This document shows positions 24,886 to 34,878 of a DNA stretch of 64,000 nt, piece after piece. The stretch's first letter is position 1; each line of letters begins with the position of its first letter. The notes beneath the pieces are model-generated. The model did no database searches. It saw only the letters and a list, made by a program, of their open reading frames with translations, and was not told the DNA's origin. This DNA comes from Butyrivibrio sp. INlla18 (GTDB lineage: Bacteria; Bacillota; Clostridia; Lachnospirales; Lachnospiraceae): positions 62,001 to 126,000 of the forward strand of contig NZ_FMXK01000003.1 in assembly GCF_900103635.1 (NCBI RefSeq), written 5' to 3'. The position numbers and the translations under genes are program-made.

Positions 24886-26556
24886 ATGAAATTTTCAGAG
24901 ATGCCATATGAACGTGTGGATATGGATGAAGTAAAGAGCTTTTTTGAAAAGCTTATAAATGATAGTAAGAATGCTAAAAGTGGTGAGGAGCAGTTTGAGC
25001 TCCACAAGAAGTACTATAAGTTTATTGCTGATATTCGTACTAATATCATTATTGCTAGATTCCGTCATGATTGTGATACATCAGAGGAATATTATACTAA
25101 GGAAAATGATTATATTGATGAGATCACACCTGTGATATCTCAGCTTGATACAGAATACAATAAGGTTCTTTTTGAATCTCCTTACAGAGATTATCTTGAG
25201 AGCAAGATCAGTAAAGTGGCATTCAAGAACTTTGAACTTGCTAATAAGTCTATAGATGAGAAGATCCTTCCACTTATGCAGGAAGAAAATGCTCTTATCA
25301 GCAAGTATGACAAGATCATTGCATCTGCCAAGATTCCTTTCGATGGAGAGGAGTACAACATCTCACTTCTTAGAAAGTTCCTTACAGACAAGGACAGAGA
25401 CACCAGAAAGCGTGCATGGAAAGCATATTCTGAGTATTTCCAGTCTGTTACAGATGAGATCGACGAGATCTTTGATAAGCTTGTCAAAAACAGAACTAAA
25501 CAGGCTAAAGAGCTTGGTTATGACAATTTCGTTGAGCTTGGCTACAACAGAATGACCAGAAACGCCTACAGAAGAGCTGAGGTTGAGAACTTCAGAAAGC
25601 AGGTAAAAGAGTCTTTTGTTCCTCTTGTATCTGAGATTCAGGAAAAGAGAAGAAAGCAGATTGGCGTAGATGAACTTAAATACTACGACAATGAAGTATA
25701 TTTCAATGAAGGAAACCCAGCTCCAACAGGAACACCTGAAGAGATCTTAAAGGCTGGACAGGAGATGTACAGAGAACTTTCACCTGAGACAGCAGAGTTC
25801 TTTGATTTCATGACTGAAAATGAGCTTTTTGATGTACTTGGCAGAAAGACCAAGAAGCAGGGCGGATATATGGACTTCCTTCCTAAATACAAAGCGCCAA
25901 TCATCTTTGCTAACTTCAATGGTACCAGCGGAGACGTAGACGTTATCACTCACGAGTGCGGACATGCATTCCAGGGCTACGTTACAAGAGATGATGAGAT
26001 CAAGGAACACAACGACATCACAATGGAGACAGCTGAGATCCATTCTATGTCAATGGAGTACTTTACATACGGCTGGATGGACAAGTTCTTTGGCAAAAGA
26101 GCTGACGAATACAGAGAGATGCATATGATGGATTCCATCACATTCGTTCCTTATGGATGTATGGTAGATGAGTTCCAGCATATTATCTATGACAAGCCTG
26201 AGCTTACACCAAAGCAGAGAAAAGAAGTATGGAAAGACCTTGAGAAGCAGTACAGACCATGGCTTGACTATGAAGATGACGCATTCTTCTCAGAGGGCGG
26301 CTTCTGGCAGAAGCAGGGCCATATCTTCTGGAATCCTTTCTATTATATTGACTATGTACTTGCAAGTGTTGTTGCAATGCAGTTTAAGGTATGGATGGAT
26401 AAAGATTACAAAGAAGCGTGGAAACATTACTTAGAATTATGTAAACTTTCCGCAAAAGACTTCTATGAAACTGAACTTGAATCCGTAGGTCTCAAGAGCC
26501 CATTCAAAGATGGTACTATAGAAACGCTTTCTAGCGAAATGAAGGCAAAAATCTGA
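24886..26556 (+). CDS. pepF: Oligoendopeptidase F, M3 family
   Basis: I choose the ATG at 24886 (556 residues) because GAGAGGG ends 8 bases upstream; an earlier ATG at 24862 has no site. The zinc-protease motif HECGH (in VITHECGHAFQGY) lies around residue 350, with the downstream Glu in METAEIHSMSMEY, as in M3 enzymes. The N-terminal half is helical. PepF cleaves short peptides in the cytoplasm. Its location directly before the oppABCDF operon suggests it processes peptides imported by that system. Confidence 0.92.
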   Translation: MKFSEMPYERVDMDEVKSFFEKLINDSKNAKSGEEQFELHKKYYKFIADIRTNIIIARFRHDCDTSEEYYTKENDYIDEITPVISQLDTEYNKVLFESPYRDYLESKISKVAFKNFELANKSIDEKILPLMQEENALISKYDKIIASAKIPFDGEEYNISLLRKFLTDKDRDTRKRAWKAYSEYFQSVTDEIDEIFDKLVKNRTKQAKELGYDNFVELGYNRMTRNAYRRAEVENFRKQVKESFVPLVSEIQEKRRKQIGVDELKYYDNEVYFNEGNPAPTGTPEEILKAGQEMYRELSPETAEFFDFMTENELFDVLGRKTKKQGGYMDFLPKYKAPIIFANFNGTSGDVDVITHECGHAFQGYVTRDDEIKEHNDITMETAEIHSMSMEYFTYGWMDKFFGKRADEYREMHMMDSITFVPYGCMVDEFQHIIYDKPELTPKQRKEVWKDLEKQYRPWLDYEDDAFFSEGGFWQKQGHIFWNPFYYIDYVLASVVAMQFKVWMDKDYKEAWKHYLELCKLSAKDFYETELESVGLKSPFKDGTIETLSSEMKAKI

Positions 26557-26745
26557 TAAGTAAACTTTATCGCCAGTAATAAAATTTTTCTTAAAAATAT
26601 AGCTTGCAATTCTTGGTGTGGCGATTTAAAATGTTAAAGTATTGATGTAATTTAATTATTGTATACAAGTATTACTTGATCAGATTTAAGGATGCTATTT
26701 TTTTGTAAACAGAGAATAACATCTTTATTATAAAGGAGGAGAACT

Positions 26746-29013
26746 ATGAAGAAGTACAAGAAGATCATCGCATTTCTTGCAACAGCTACTCTCGTAGCAG
26801 GATCACTTGCAGGATGCGGCAACAAGACAACAGTTCCAACTGTTTCAGACGACACACAGTCTTCATCAGATGCATCTGCTGCTGATAGCACAGAGTCAAC
26901 TGGAGAGACAGCTACAGGTGTAGCAATCTCAACACTTGTTGGTGTTGAAGAAGATACAACACCAGCTGCTGAAGGTTATTCAGCTCTTTGGGATGCTGAG
27001 AGCTATCAGGCAGAGTCATCAGAGCTCTACAACATGATTCTCGGTGATTTCTACAGCGCATATCAGAAGGCTTTAGAGGCTGAGAACGTTTCTGAGAGAT
27101 ATGCTCTTATGGCAGTAGCAGAAGCTAAGATGCTTGAGTCTGGTATATTCGTACCTCTTACAACTAGAGGTGGTGTTTATGCTATTACAAGATCAATTCC
27201 TGGATCAAGAACATCAACTCTTTGGGGAAATGATGATTATCGTTTCCATAACTCAATAGTTACAGAAGAGCTTGTTTCAGCTGAGGATATAGCTGCACTT
27301 AGAGCTAAGCTTGCTGAAGTTAGAGGTACAGGTGAGTATCATGAATGGGCTAAGCAGTATCTTGTAGACAAGGGCTATACACTTAAGGACAGCTACAGCT
27401 ATCCTAATACTTCAGATCCTATTACTTGGGACGTACTTGCAACATCAAGTAATTCTGATACAGCAGTACTCGTTAACCTCTATGATGGTCTCTATGAGTA
27501 TGATGGTGAGAACGAACAGCAGCCAGCACTCGCAGAGAGCTACACAGTATCTGATGACGGAAAGGTTTATACTTTCAAGCTCAGACAGGGTGTTAAGTGG
27601 GTTGACTCACAGGGCAGAGAAGTTGATGAAGTTAAGGCTGACGACTTCGTTGCTGGTATGCAGCACATGATGGACGCTATGGGTGGCCTTGAGTACCTCG
27701 TTGATGGCGTTATCGAAGGTGCTACTGAGTACATCAACGGTGAGACAACAGATTTCTCAACAGTTGGTGTTAAGGCACTTGATGACTACACACTTGAGTA
27801 CACACTTACAGATGATATCCCATACTTCCCAACAATGATCAGCTATTCAGTATTTGCTCCACTTTCAAGATCATACTATGAAGGACAGGGCGGACAGTTT
27901 GGTCAGGGCGCAAGCGCTGGTCAGTACGGTACAGATAAGGATCACATCGCTTACTGCGGACCATTCCTTATCACAAGCTTTACTGAGAAGAACTCAATCG
28001 TATTTAAGGCTAATCCTTCATATTGGAATGCTGAGAATCAGGAACTTAAGACTCTTACATTCAACTATGAAGATCTTACAGATGCTACAAAGATCTACAC
28101 AGATATTCTTGCTGGTACTGTTGATGGTGCTAATCTTGATACAGCACAGGTTGAGATGGCTAAGAAAGATGGCAATTTTGATAAGTATTGCCACATCAGC
28201 TTAACAGAGGGAACAACATTCTGCGGTTGGCTTAATGTAAACCGTAAAGCATTTGCAAACTTCAACGATGCATCAAAGGCTATTTCAGAAAAAACTGTAT
28301 ATGATGCTCAGAGAACAGCACTTGCTATGCAGAATAGAGATTTCAGACTTGCACTTTGCACAGCTATCGACAGAGCTTCACACAATGCTCAGAGATTCGG
28401 TGAAGATGTTAAGTACAACAATATGAGAAACTCATATACACCTGGTAACTTCGTATTCCTTGACGAGGATGTTACAATTGATATCAATGGAACTCCTACA
28501 ACATTTGCAGCTGGAACATACTTCGGTGAGATCGAGCAGGCTCAGATCACAGCTGATGGTTTCCCTGTAACTGTATGGGATCCTACAAAGGAAGAGGGCG
28601 CTGGTTCATCTGATGGATTTGATGGATGGTATAACCCAGAGTTCGCTAAGGAAGAGATCACAAAGGCTGCTGAGGCACTTAAGGAAGTTGGCGTAGAAGT
28701 AACAGCAGAGAATCCTATTCAGGTTGATCTTCCATACTTCTCAGGTTCAGAGGTTTATACAAACAGAGCTAATGTTCTTAAGCAGTCTGTTGAGTCAGCT
28801 ACTGATGGACTTATCCAGATCAACCTTGTTAAGTGTGAAGCTTCTGATGATTGGAGCTATGCTTCATACTATCCACAGAGTGGTTCAGACTTTAACGCTG
28901 ATATTTCAGATAACTCTGGTTGGGGTCCTGACTATGGTGATCCTTCAACATACCTCAATACAATTCTTCCTGATTATGCAGGATATATGACCAAGTGCAT
29001 CGGTCTTTTCTAA
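26746..29013 (+). CDS. oppA: Peptide-binding lipoprotein OppA, apparently circularly permuted
   Basis: A 755-residue lipoprotein (lipobox LAGC, Cys 24; Ser/Thr-rich linker to about 75). From about 222 it reads like the usual N-terminus of an SBP_bac_5 protein (SDPITWDVLATSS, LYDGLYEYDG, PALAESY, KVYTFKLRQGVKW) and continues to WGPDYGDPSTYLNTILP, where it stops. The segment that normally follows that motif (an ERYALMAVAEAKMLESGIFVPL-like helix-strand block) is instead near the N-terminus, at about 93-175. So the binding fold seems rearranged with its C-terminal block moved forward. AAAGGAGG supports the start. It delivers oligopeptides to OppBCDF. Confidence 0.82.
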   Translation: MKKYKKIIAFLATATLVAGSLAGCGNKTTVPTVSDDTQSSSDASAADSTESTGETATGVAISTLVGVEEDTTPAAEGYSALWDAESYQAESSELYNMILGDFYSAYQKALEAENVSERYALMAVAEAKMLESGIFVPLTTRGGVYAITRSIPGSRTSTLWGNDDYRFHNSIVTEELVSAEDIAALRAKLAEVRGTGEYHEWAKQYLVDKGYTLKDSYSYPNTSDPITWDVLATSSNSDTAVLVNLYDGLYEYDGENEQQPALAESYTVSDDGKVYTFKLRQGVKWVDSQGREVDEVKADDFVAGMQHMMDAMGGLEYLVDGVIEGATEYINGETTDFSTVGVKALDDYTLEYTLTDDIPYFPTMISYSVFAPLSRSYYEGQGGQFGQGASAGQYGTDKDHIAYCGPFLITSFTEKNSIVFKANPSYWNAENQELKTLTFNYEDLTDATKIYTDILAGTVDGANLDTAQVEMAKKDGNFDKYCHISLTEGTTFCGWLNVNRKAFANFNDASKAISEKTVYDAQRTALAMQNRDFRLALCTAIDRASHNAQRFGEDVKYNNMRNSYTPGNFVFLDEDVTIDINGTPTTFAAGTYFGEIEQAQITADGFPVTVWDPTKEEGAGSSDGFDGWYNPEFAKEEITKAAEALKEVGVEVTAENPIQVDLPYFSGSEVYTNRANVLKQSVESATDGLIQINLVKCEASDDWSYASYYPQSGSDFNADISDNSGWGPDYGDPSTYLNTILPDYAGYMTKCIGLF

Positions 29014-29042
29014 GATTTAATGTAATTCAGTCATTGAATTTA

Positions 29043-29077
29043 GGAGAGAGTGGGGTTACACCCACTTTCTCCATTTT
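29043..29077 (+). terminator. Hairpin between oppA and oppB
   Basis: GGAGAGAGTGGG and CCCACTTTCTCC pair with one G-U, followed by ATTTTG. Partial termination here would give more binding protein than membrane subunits, as is common in importer operons. Confidence 0.7.
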
Positions 29078-29140
29078 GTGTGAAAAAGGGATATTTTTTA
29101 TTCCGTAAATTTATGTTCCAAATAGTAAGGAAAAAATCTT

Positions 29141-30724
29141 ATGGCTAAATATGTATTAAAAAGACTAATTCATGGACTTATCTCATCATTCATTGTTGTA
29201 GCGATCGTTATGATCATGATCTACTCAATGCTTGACAAGAACCTTATTTTCAAGGCTGATACAGTCTACACTAACTACGGAAACAACGAGAAGGTTGCTT
29301 ATTCTTTCAGAAAATGGGAAGAGTATGGCTATCTCGATTATATTACATATAACGAGTATCTTCTTAAGCTGGTAGTAGATGGAGAACTCGATGAGGATAC
29401 TCGTGCATCAGTTGCTTCTTTTGGTAAGAAACCAGAGAACGATTCTGAAAAAGTAGCAGAGTATGTTAAGAAATTTAATGATTACTGTGCAGCAAATGGC
29501 TACACTGTTGTAAGACTTAATGCCATCATGATGAATGGCAAAAAGTATGCCAGTGGTGGACAGCAGCAGCTTTTTGCTTACAAAGATCTTCCTATAACAA
29601 ACAGATTGTGGACATATGTTAAGAATCTTATCCATGTTGATAATATTCACTATGTTGAGAAGTTAACAGGAACTCCTCTTGAGAATCAGGGACTTACATT
29701 TACTCTTCATGATCCAGTTTATGGCGGACAGAAGTTCTCACCTGCAATCATGGGAAATGGAACTTATTACAAGTACCTCTTTTATTGTGATAATAAGTTC
29801 CCATTTGTTCATCAGAACCTTGTTAAGCTTCAGCTGGGAACTTCATACGCAGTTAACTACGGTGTTGATGTATTTGACACTATGACTAAGACTCAGGGCT
29901 CATATATTATGAGCACAACTACATTCCCTACAGGTCTTACTGAGGAATCTGCAGATGACCTTCATAGTGCAACATTCGTTCTTGGTTCACGTGATGCCAA
30001 CAAGATAAACTCAGATAGATTTACAGATGATTATACTAACGTAAGCACAATCAAGGCTGGTAAGTCCAAGATGGGCTACTCATTTACAATCGGTCTTATC
30101 GCTATGTTCCTTGCATATCTTATTGGTCTTCCTATGGGACTTTTAATGGCTAAGCACAAGGACAAGCTTATTGATAAGATTGGTACAGTTTATATCGTAT
30201 TTATCATTGCTGTTCCATCTCTTGCCTATATTTTCTTATTCAAAGCAATTGGTGGTATGTGTGGACTTCCAACAACCTTTGACATGGAGTCTACAAGTAA
30301 ACTTATTTATGCACTTCCAATCATTTCATTAGCACTTCCAAGAATTGGTGACAATATGAAATGGCTTCGTAGATATATGATCGATCAGATGAACTCAGAT
30401 TATGTTAAGTTTGCAAGATCTGGCGGACTTACAGAGGGTGAGATCTTCAGAAAGCACATCATGAAGAATGCAGCTATTCCTATTGTTCATGGAATTCCTG
30501 GAGCAATCCTTGGAGCTTTGGTCGGCGCTATCATCACAGAGCGTGTGTACACAGTTCCTGGTGCAGGTAACCTTCTTACAATTGCTATTAACCAGTATGA
30601 TAACGGTGTAATCGTAGGTGTTACATTGTTCTACGCTGTTCTTTCAGTAGTAAGCATTATTCTTGGTGATGTACTTATTTCACTTGTAGATCCTAGAATC
30701 AGCTACTCTGGTAAAGCTAGGTAA
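29141..30724 (+). CDS. oppB: Oligopeptide permease OppB with a large external insertion
   Basis: A 527-residue permease. Membrane helix 1 (about 12-30) is followed by roughly 280 residues without a membrane helix, then the classical permease part with helices from about 315 (YSFTIGLIAMFLAYLIGLPMG) and the coupling loop EGEIFRKHIMKNAAIPIVHG. Usual OppB proteins are about 310-340 residues with about 80 between the first two helices, so an additional domain of some 200 residues sits outside the cell and could contact OppA. Normal helices and the ILGALVGAIITERVY motif follow. Confidence 0.88.
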   Translation: MAKYVLKRLIHGLISSFIVVAIVMIMIYSMLDKNLIFKADTVYTNYGNNEKVAYSFRKWEEYGYLDYITYNEYLLKLVVDGELDEDTRASVASFGKKPENDSEKVAEYVKKFNDYCAANGYTVVRLNAIMMNGKKYASGGQQQLFAYKDLPITNRLWTYVKNLIHVDNIHYVEKLTGTPLENQGLTFTLHDPVYGGQKFSPAIMGNGTYYKYLFYCDNKFPFVHQNLVKLQLGTSYAVNYGVDVFDTMTKTQGSYIMSTTTFPTGLTEESADDLHSATFVLGSRDANKINSDRFTDDYTNVSTIKAGKSKMGYSFTIGLIAMFLAYLIGLPMGLLMAKHKDKLIDKIGTVYIVFIIAVPSLAYIFLFKAIGGMCGLPTTFDMESTSKLIYALPIISLALPRIGDNMKWLRRYMIDQMNSDYVKFARSGGLTEGEIFRKHIMKNAAIPIVHGIPGAILGALVGAIITERVYTVPGAGNLLTIAINQYDNGVIVGVTLFYAVLSVVSIILGDVLISLVDPRISYSGKAR

Positions 30725-30749
30725 GAAATTTAGATTGGAGACATTAGTC

Positions 30750-31724
30750 ATGGAAAACAACGAACTTTTTACTGTAGAAGGCATGACAGATGAAGAACTC
30801 TTTGCAAGAGTCGATCATAACAGCCTTGATTCAGAAAAAATTACAGCGCCTCGTTATTCATATTGGCGTTCAGTATTTAGAGTATTTTTTAAGAAAAAGA
30901 TTAATATCGTAATTCTTTCAGTACTCGCTTTTGTAATCTTATTTGCTTATATCTATCCAGTTGTTACAACTTATGATAGATTCAGTAACCTTATGGATGG
31001 TTCAACCAAGCACCTTTCACCAAAGGCTGCTATTGAGAAGTTTGGATTTAGCATTAAATGGATCCTCGGAACAGGAGCATCTGGACAGTCAACATTTGAT
31101 GCTATATGGAATGGTTCCAGAATATCAATCTCACTTGCATTTATCTGCGCTGCCATCAACATGACAGTAGGCGTACTTATCGGTGCTATTTGGGGATTCT
31201 CCAAGAAAATCGATATGTTCATGATGGAGGTTTACAACATTGTAGGTAATGTTCCAAATATCCTCCTTATCTCTGTACTTGTACTTATACTTTCACCAAG
31301 CTTTTGGTCAATGGTATTTGCACTTACTATTACAGGATGGCTTTTCATTGCATACTTCATCAGAACACAGGTTATCATCATCAGAGATAGAGAGTATAAC
31401 CTTGCAAGTAGATGCCTTGGAACACCTATTACAAGAATTGCAACCAAGAACATTTTGCCATTTATGACATCAGTTATCGTTACACTTCTTGCTGTTGAGA
31501 TTCCTTCATACATTTCATATGAGGTATTCCTTGCATATATCGGTATGGGAATGAGTGATATGTCACTTGGTAGACTTATTTATGAAGCTGAGAGTGCTAT
31601 GGTTACTCCTGGTTGGCAGTTTGAGTTCTGGAGCCCAGTAGTTATCGCTTCAATTATCACAGTTTCACTTTATGTTACAGGACAGAATTTGGGTGATGCT
31701 TCAGACCCTAGAACACACATGTAA
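30750..31724 (+). CDS. oppC: Oligopeptide permease OppC
   Basis: A 324-residue permease of normal length. Start at ATG 30750 with TTGGAG about 9 bases upstream. A cytoplasmic N-terminal region of about 55 residues (YWRSVFRVFFKKKIN) precedes the first helix. Then the permease core has the coupling motif EYNLASRCLGTPITRIATKN-like block and a YIGMGMSD end loop. It pairs with OppB to form the channel. Confidence 0.9.
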   Translation: MENNELFTVEGMTDEELFARVDHNSLDSEKITAPRYSYWRSVFRVFFKKKINIVILSVLAFVILFAYIYPVVTTYDRFSNLMDGSTKHLSPKAAIEKFGFSIKWILGTGASGQSTFDAIWNGSRISISLAFICAAINMTVGVLIGAIWGFSKKIDMFMMEVYNIVGNVPNILLISVLVLILSPSFWSMVFALTITGWLFIAYFIRTQVIIIRDREYNLASRCLGTPITRIATKNILPFMTSVIVTLLAVEIPSYISYEVFLAYIGMGMSDMSLGRLIYEAESAMVTPGWQFEFWSPVVIASIITVSLYVTGQNLGDASDPRTHM

Positions 31725-31736
31725 GGAATTGGTACG

Positions 31737-33503
31737 ATGGAAGATAAGAAAGTATTATTATCAGTAAAAGATATGGAAGTAAAGTTCCGTGTAAGAGGCC
31801 GTATTCTTACAGCTATCCGCGGAATTTCGCTTGATATATATGAGAACGAGTCTATCGCTATTGTAGGTGAGTCAGGCTCAGGTAAGTCAGTATTTACCAA
31901 GACATTCGCAGGAATGCTTGAGACAAACGGCTTTATCAGTAAAGGTGATATCATCTTCAACGATGATGAACTTGCTGATACATCAGTTAAGTTAACTGGC
32001 ATTGCCAAGCAGGTTATTGCTAATACAACAAATAAGCTCAACTCATATTCTTCACTTGAGTTTGGCGCTGATACATACAAAGAGATCCTTAATCTCGAGT
32101 CAGAAAGAAAGCTTAAAGAGACTCTTTCTGATGAGCAGGACCTTGAGTTTACTAAGAAGATCGAAGACCTTAAGTTCAAAAAGACTGAGCTCTTTAACTT
32201 GAAGCAGACTTACGATACAAAGTCTGAAAAGGACAAGATCAAGGAAGCTGAAAAAGAGATCGATGCATACGAAGATAAGATCAAGGCAGTAGTTGCTGAG
32301 AAGGAAGCTCTTATCAAGAAGCACAAGGAAGAGGTTAACGCTGATACAGCTTACCTTGCTGAATATGACAAGAAGCACTCAGAACTTCAGGCAAAGTATG
32401 ATAAGGAAATCTCTGCTAAGTTTACAGAAGAGCAGGCAAAGAGAAACGAGATCGTTGCTAAGGAAATGTACCTTGCAACTGGTAGATTTGGATATAGAAA
32501 GAGAATTAAGTCAATCAATGGCCTTCTCAAGGCTTGTAAAGAGGCAATGAGAATGGGCGAAGACATTGGTTCTAAGGATGTTAAGATCAAACTCTTTGAT
32601 AGCGTTATGTACTGCGAGCTCCTTGATGAGACACCAGAAAAGCTTCATGGTAGAAGCTATATCAACCTTGCAAGAGTTACACATCCTGGTGATTGGGGAC
32701 AGATTCGTGGTAAGAAGATTGCTACAGTATTCCAGGATCCTATGACATCACTTAACCCAATCATCACAATTGGTAAGCAGATCTCATCAATCATCATGAA
32801 GCATCAGGGATGCTCAGAGGTTGAGGCTAGACAGCGTGCCATCGAGATCATGCACAAGGTAGGTATTCCTAATGCTGAAAAGCGTTATGATGATTATCCA
32901 TTCCAGTATTCAGGTGGTATGAGACAGCGTATCGTTATTGCTATCGCACTTTCATGCCAGCCAAAGATCCTCATCTGTGACGAGCCTACAACAGCTCTTG
33001 ATGTTACAATTCAGGCGCAGATACTTAGACTTTTAAAGGATCTTCAGAAAGAATATGGCTACACTATCGTATTCATCACACACGACCTTGGTGTAGTTGC
33101 TAATATTGCTGATAGAGTAGCAGTTATTTACGGCGGACAGATCGTTGAGCTTGGTAACGTTGAAGAAGTATTCTATGATTCAAGACATCCATATACATGG
33201 GCTCTTTTATCATCACTTCCTCAGCTTGCACAGAAGGATACAGAGCTTTACTCAATCGCAGGTACACCACCATCACTTTACAACAAGATCGTGGGAGACG
33301 CCTTTGCACCACGTAATCCTTACTGCCTCAAGATTGATACAATTGAGGAACCACCTATGTTTAAGGTGACAGATACTCATTATGCCAAGACATGGCTTCT
33401 TGATCCAAGAGCACCTAAGATTGAAAAGCCGGAAATCATCCGGAATATTCATGAGAAGTTCTTGAACGTTTACAATATTACGGAGGTTTCAGAAAATGTC
33501 TAA
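31737..33503 (+). CDS. oppD: Oligopeptide ATPase OppD with a coiled-coil insertion
   Basis: A 588-residue ATPase; OppD is usually about 330. Walker A GESGSGKS is at 44-51, but the Q-loop [10 protein letters not shown] comes only at 332-341, about 280 residues later instead of about 50. The insert (about 80-320) is Lys/Glu-rich with a long heptad-like stretch (about 120-240), predicting a coiled-coil hairpin. Signature YSGGMRQR (391-398), Walker [13 protein letters not shown] (411-422) and the H-loop ITHDLG are intact, so the ATPase should be active. The peptide-family C-terminal motif (HPYTWALL...SLPQL, GTPPSL) follows. It overlaps oppF by 8 bases. Confidence 0.9.
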   Translation: MEDKKVLLSVKDMEVKFRVRGRILTAIRGISLDIYENESIAIVGESGSGKSVFTKTFAGMLETNGFISKGDIIFNDDELADTSVKLTGIAKQVIANTTNKLNSYSSLEFGADTYKEILNLESERKLKETLSDEQDLEFTKKIEDLKFKKTELFNLKQTYDTKSEKDKIKEAEKEIDAYEDKIKAVVAEKEALIKKHKEEVNADTAYLAEYDKKHSELQAKYDKEISAKFTEEQAKRNEIVAKEMYLATGRFGYRKRIKSINGLLKACKEAMRMGEDIGSKDVKIKLFDSVMYCELLDETPEKLHGRSYINLARVTHPGDWGQIRGKKIATVFQDPMTSLNPIITIGKQISSIIMKHQGCSEVEARQRAIEIMHKVGIPNAEKRYDDYPFQYSGGMRQRIVIAIALSCQPKILICDEPTTALDVTIQAQILRLLKDLQKEYGYTIVFITHDLGVVANIADRVAVIYGGQIVELGNVEEVFYDSRHPYTWALLSSLPQLAQKDTELYSIAGTPPSLYNKIVGDAFAPRNPYCLKIDTIEEPPMFKVTDTHYAKTWLLDPRAPKIEKPEIIRNIHEKFLNVYNITEVSENV

Positions 33504-34797
33504 TAATTCATTTCCTGAACATGGACCAATAGATCCAGCAACAGGTAAAGAGATACTTTTGTCAGTCAAGAATGTAGACATTACATTTGGTAAGGGTGAC
33601 AAAGCAGTAAGAGCAGTTAAAAACGCAAGTTTTGATATTTATAAGGGCGAGACTTTCTCACTTGTTGGAGAGTCTGGCTCAGGTAAGACAACAATTGGTA
33701 GAGCGGTTATCAGAGTTAACCCATGTGCTGCCGGTGAGATTGACTATAAGGGTGTTAAGATCTCTGGTGATATTTCTAAGTCTCTTGATAGAGAAGTTAT
33801 CAGAAATATCCAGATGGTATTCCAGGATCCTGCTGCATCTCTTAACGAGAGAGCAACAGTAGACTACATCATTTCTGAAGGTCTTTATAACTTCCATCTC
33901 TTTGAGAACGAAGCAGACCGTGTTCAGAAGGTAGAGAAGATGATCGAAGAAGTTGGTCTTCTTCCTGAGCACCTTACAAGATACCCTCACGAGTTTTCTG
34001 GTGGACAGAGACAGCGTATCGGTATCGCTAGAGCGATGGTAATGGAGCCAGAACTGGTTGTAGCAGATGAGCCTATTTCAGCTCTTGACGTTTCAATTAG
34101 AGCACAGGTACTTAACCTTCTCAAGAAATTCCAGAAGGAGAGAGATGTATCTTACCTCTTCATTGCACATGACCTTTCAGTAGTAAGATTCATTTCAGAT
34201 CGTATCGGTGTTATTTATAAGGGCGATATCGTGGAGATCGCAAGTACAGAGGAACTCTTTAACTTCCCTCTTCACCCATATACTAAGTCCCTTATTTCAG
34301 CTGTACCTATTCCAGATCCTAAGCTTGAAAAGAACAAGGTTCTTTACACTTATGATGCTAAGATGCATGACTATTCAGAGGACAAGCCTGAGCTTGTTAA
34401 CATTGGTCATGATCACTTTGTATATGGTAACAAGAAAGAGATCGAAGAGTACAAGGCCCTTCGTGAAAAGAATGTACCTATCCAGGCTGTAACAATTGAT
34501 CCAGTTGCTGCTAAGGCTGAAAAGGCTGTTAATACAGAAACTGAAGATGTTGAGAATGACAACGTAGGATTAGAGGACGATATCCTTCAGAGACCTATCC
34601 ATGATACAGGTAACTTCTGGCTTGGAATCGGATCATTCCTCTTGCCTATTATTGGCCTTATCGCAGGATTTATCTTCAGAAAGGTAAATCATATCAGAAA
34701 CTATAAAAAGTGCCTTAAAGGGGCAATTATTGGCCTTATCGTAAGGGCTGTTATCATAGCTTTATTCTTTATCTTCTTACTTCTTTCATTGATCTAA
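33496..34797 (+). CDS. oppF: Oligopeptide ATPase OppF with a C-terminal membrane tail
   Basis: A 433-residue ATPase (usual length about 320). Walker [11 protein letters not shown]-loop FQDPAASLN, signature FSGGQRQR, Walker [13 protein letters not shown] and H-loop IAHDLS are in order, then the oligopeptide-family motif HPYTKSL. After about residue 315 comes a charged linker, and the last 60 residues carry two membrane helices ([38 protein letters not shown]). A membrane-anchored ATPase subunit is unusual. The start overlaps oppD by 8 bases and has GGAGG upstream. Confidence 0.9.
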   Translation: MSNNSFPEHGPIDPATGKEILLSVKNVDITFGKGDKAVRAVKNASFDIYKGETFSLVGESGSGKTTIGRAVIRVNPCAAGEIDYKGVKISGDISKSLDREVIRNIQMVFQDPAASLNERATVDYIISEGLYNFHLFENEADRVQKVEKMIEEVGLLPEHLTRYPHEFSGGQRQRIGIARAMVMEPELVVADEPISALDVSIRAQVLNLLKKFQKERDVSYLFIAHDLSVVRFISDRIGVIYKGDIVEIASTEELFNFPLHPYTKSLISAVPIPDPKLEKNKVLYTYDAKMHDYSEDKPELVNIGHDHFVYGNKKEIEEYKALREKNVPIQAVTIDPVAAKAEKAVNTETEDVENDNVGLEDDILQRPIHDTGNFWLGIGSFLLPIIGLIAGFIFRKVNHIRNYKKCLKGAIIGLIVRAVIIALFFIFLLLSLI

Positions 34798-34811
34798 GAA
34801 ACAGCAAAAAT

Positions 34812-34848
34812 AAAGGTTCTTGTGAGTGATCACAAGAACCTTTTTAAT
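34812..34848. terminator. Bidirectional terminator between oppF and the lipoprotein gene
   Basis: AAAGGTTCTTGTG and CACAAGAACCTTT form a perfect 13-bp stem with AGTGAT loop, Ts to the right and As to the left, so it serves both converging genes. Confidence 0.85.
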
Positions 34849-34878
34849 ACTCATATTCTTATTTAAATCTGTAGGTTA

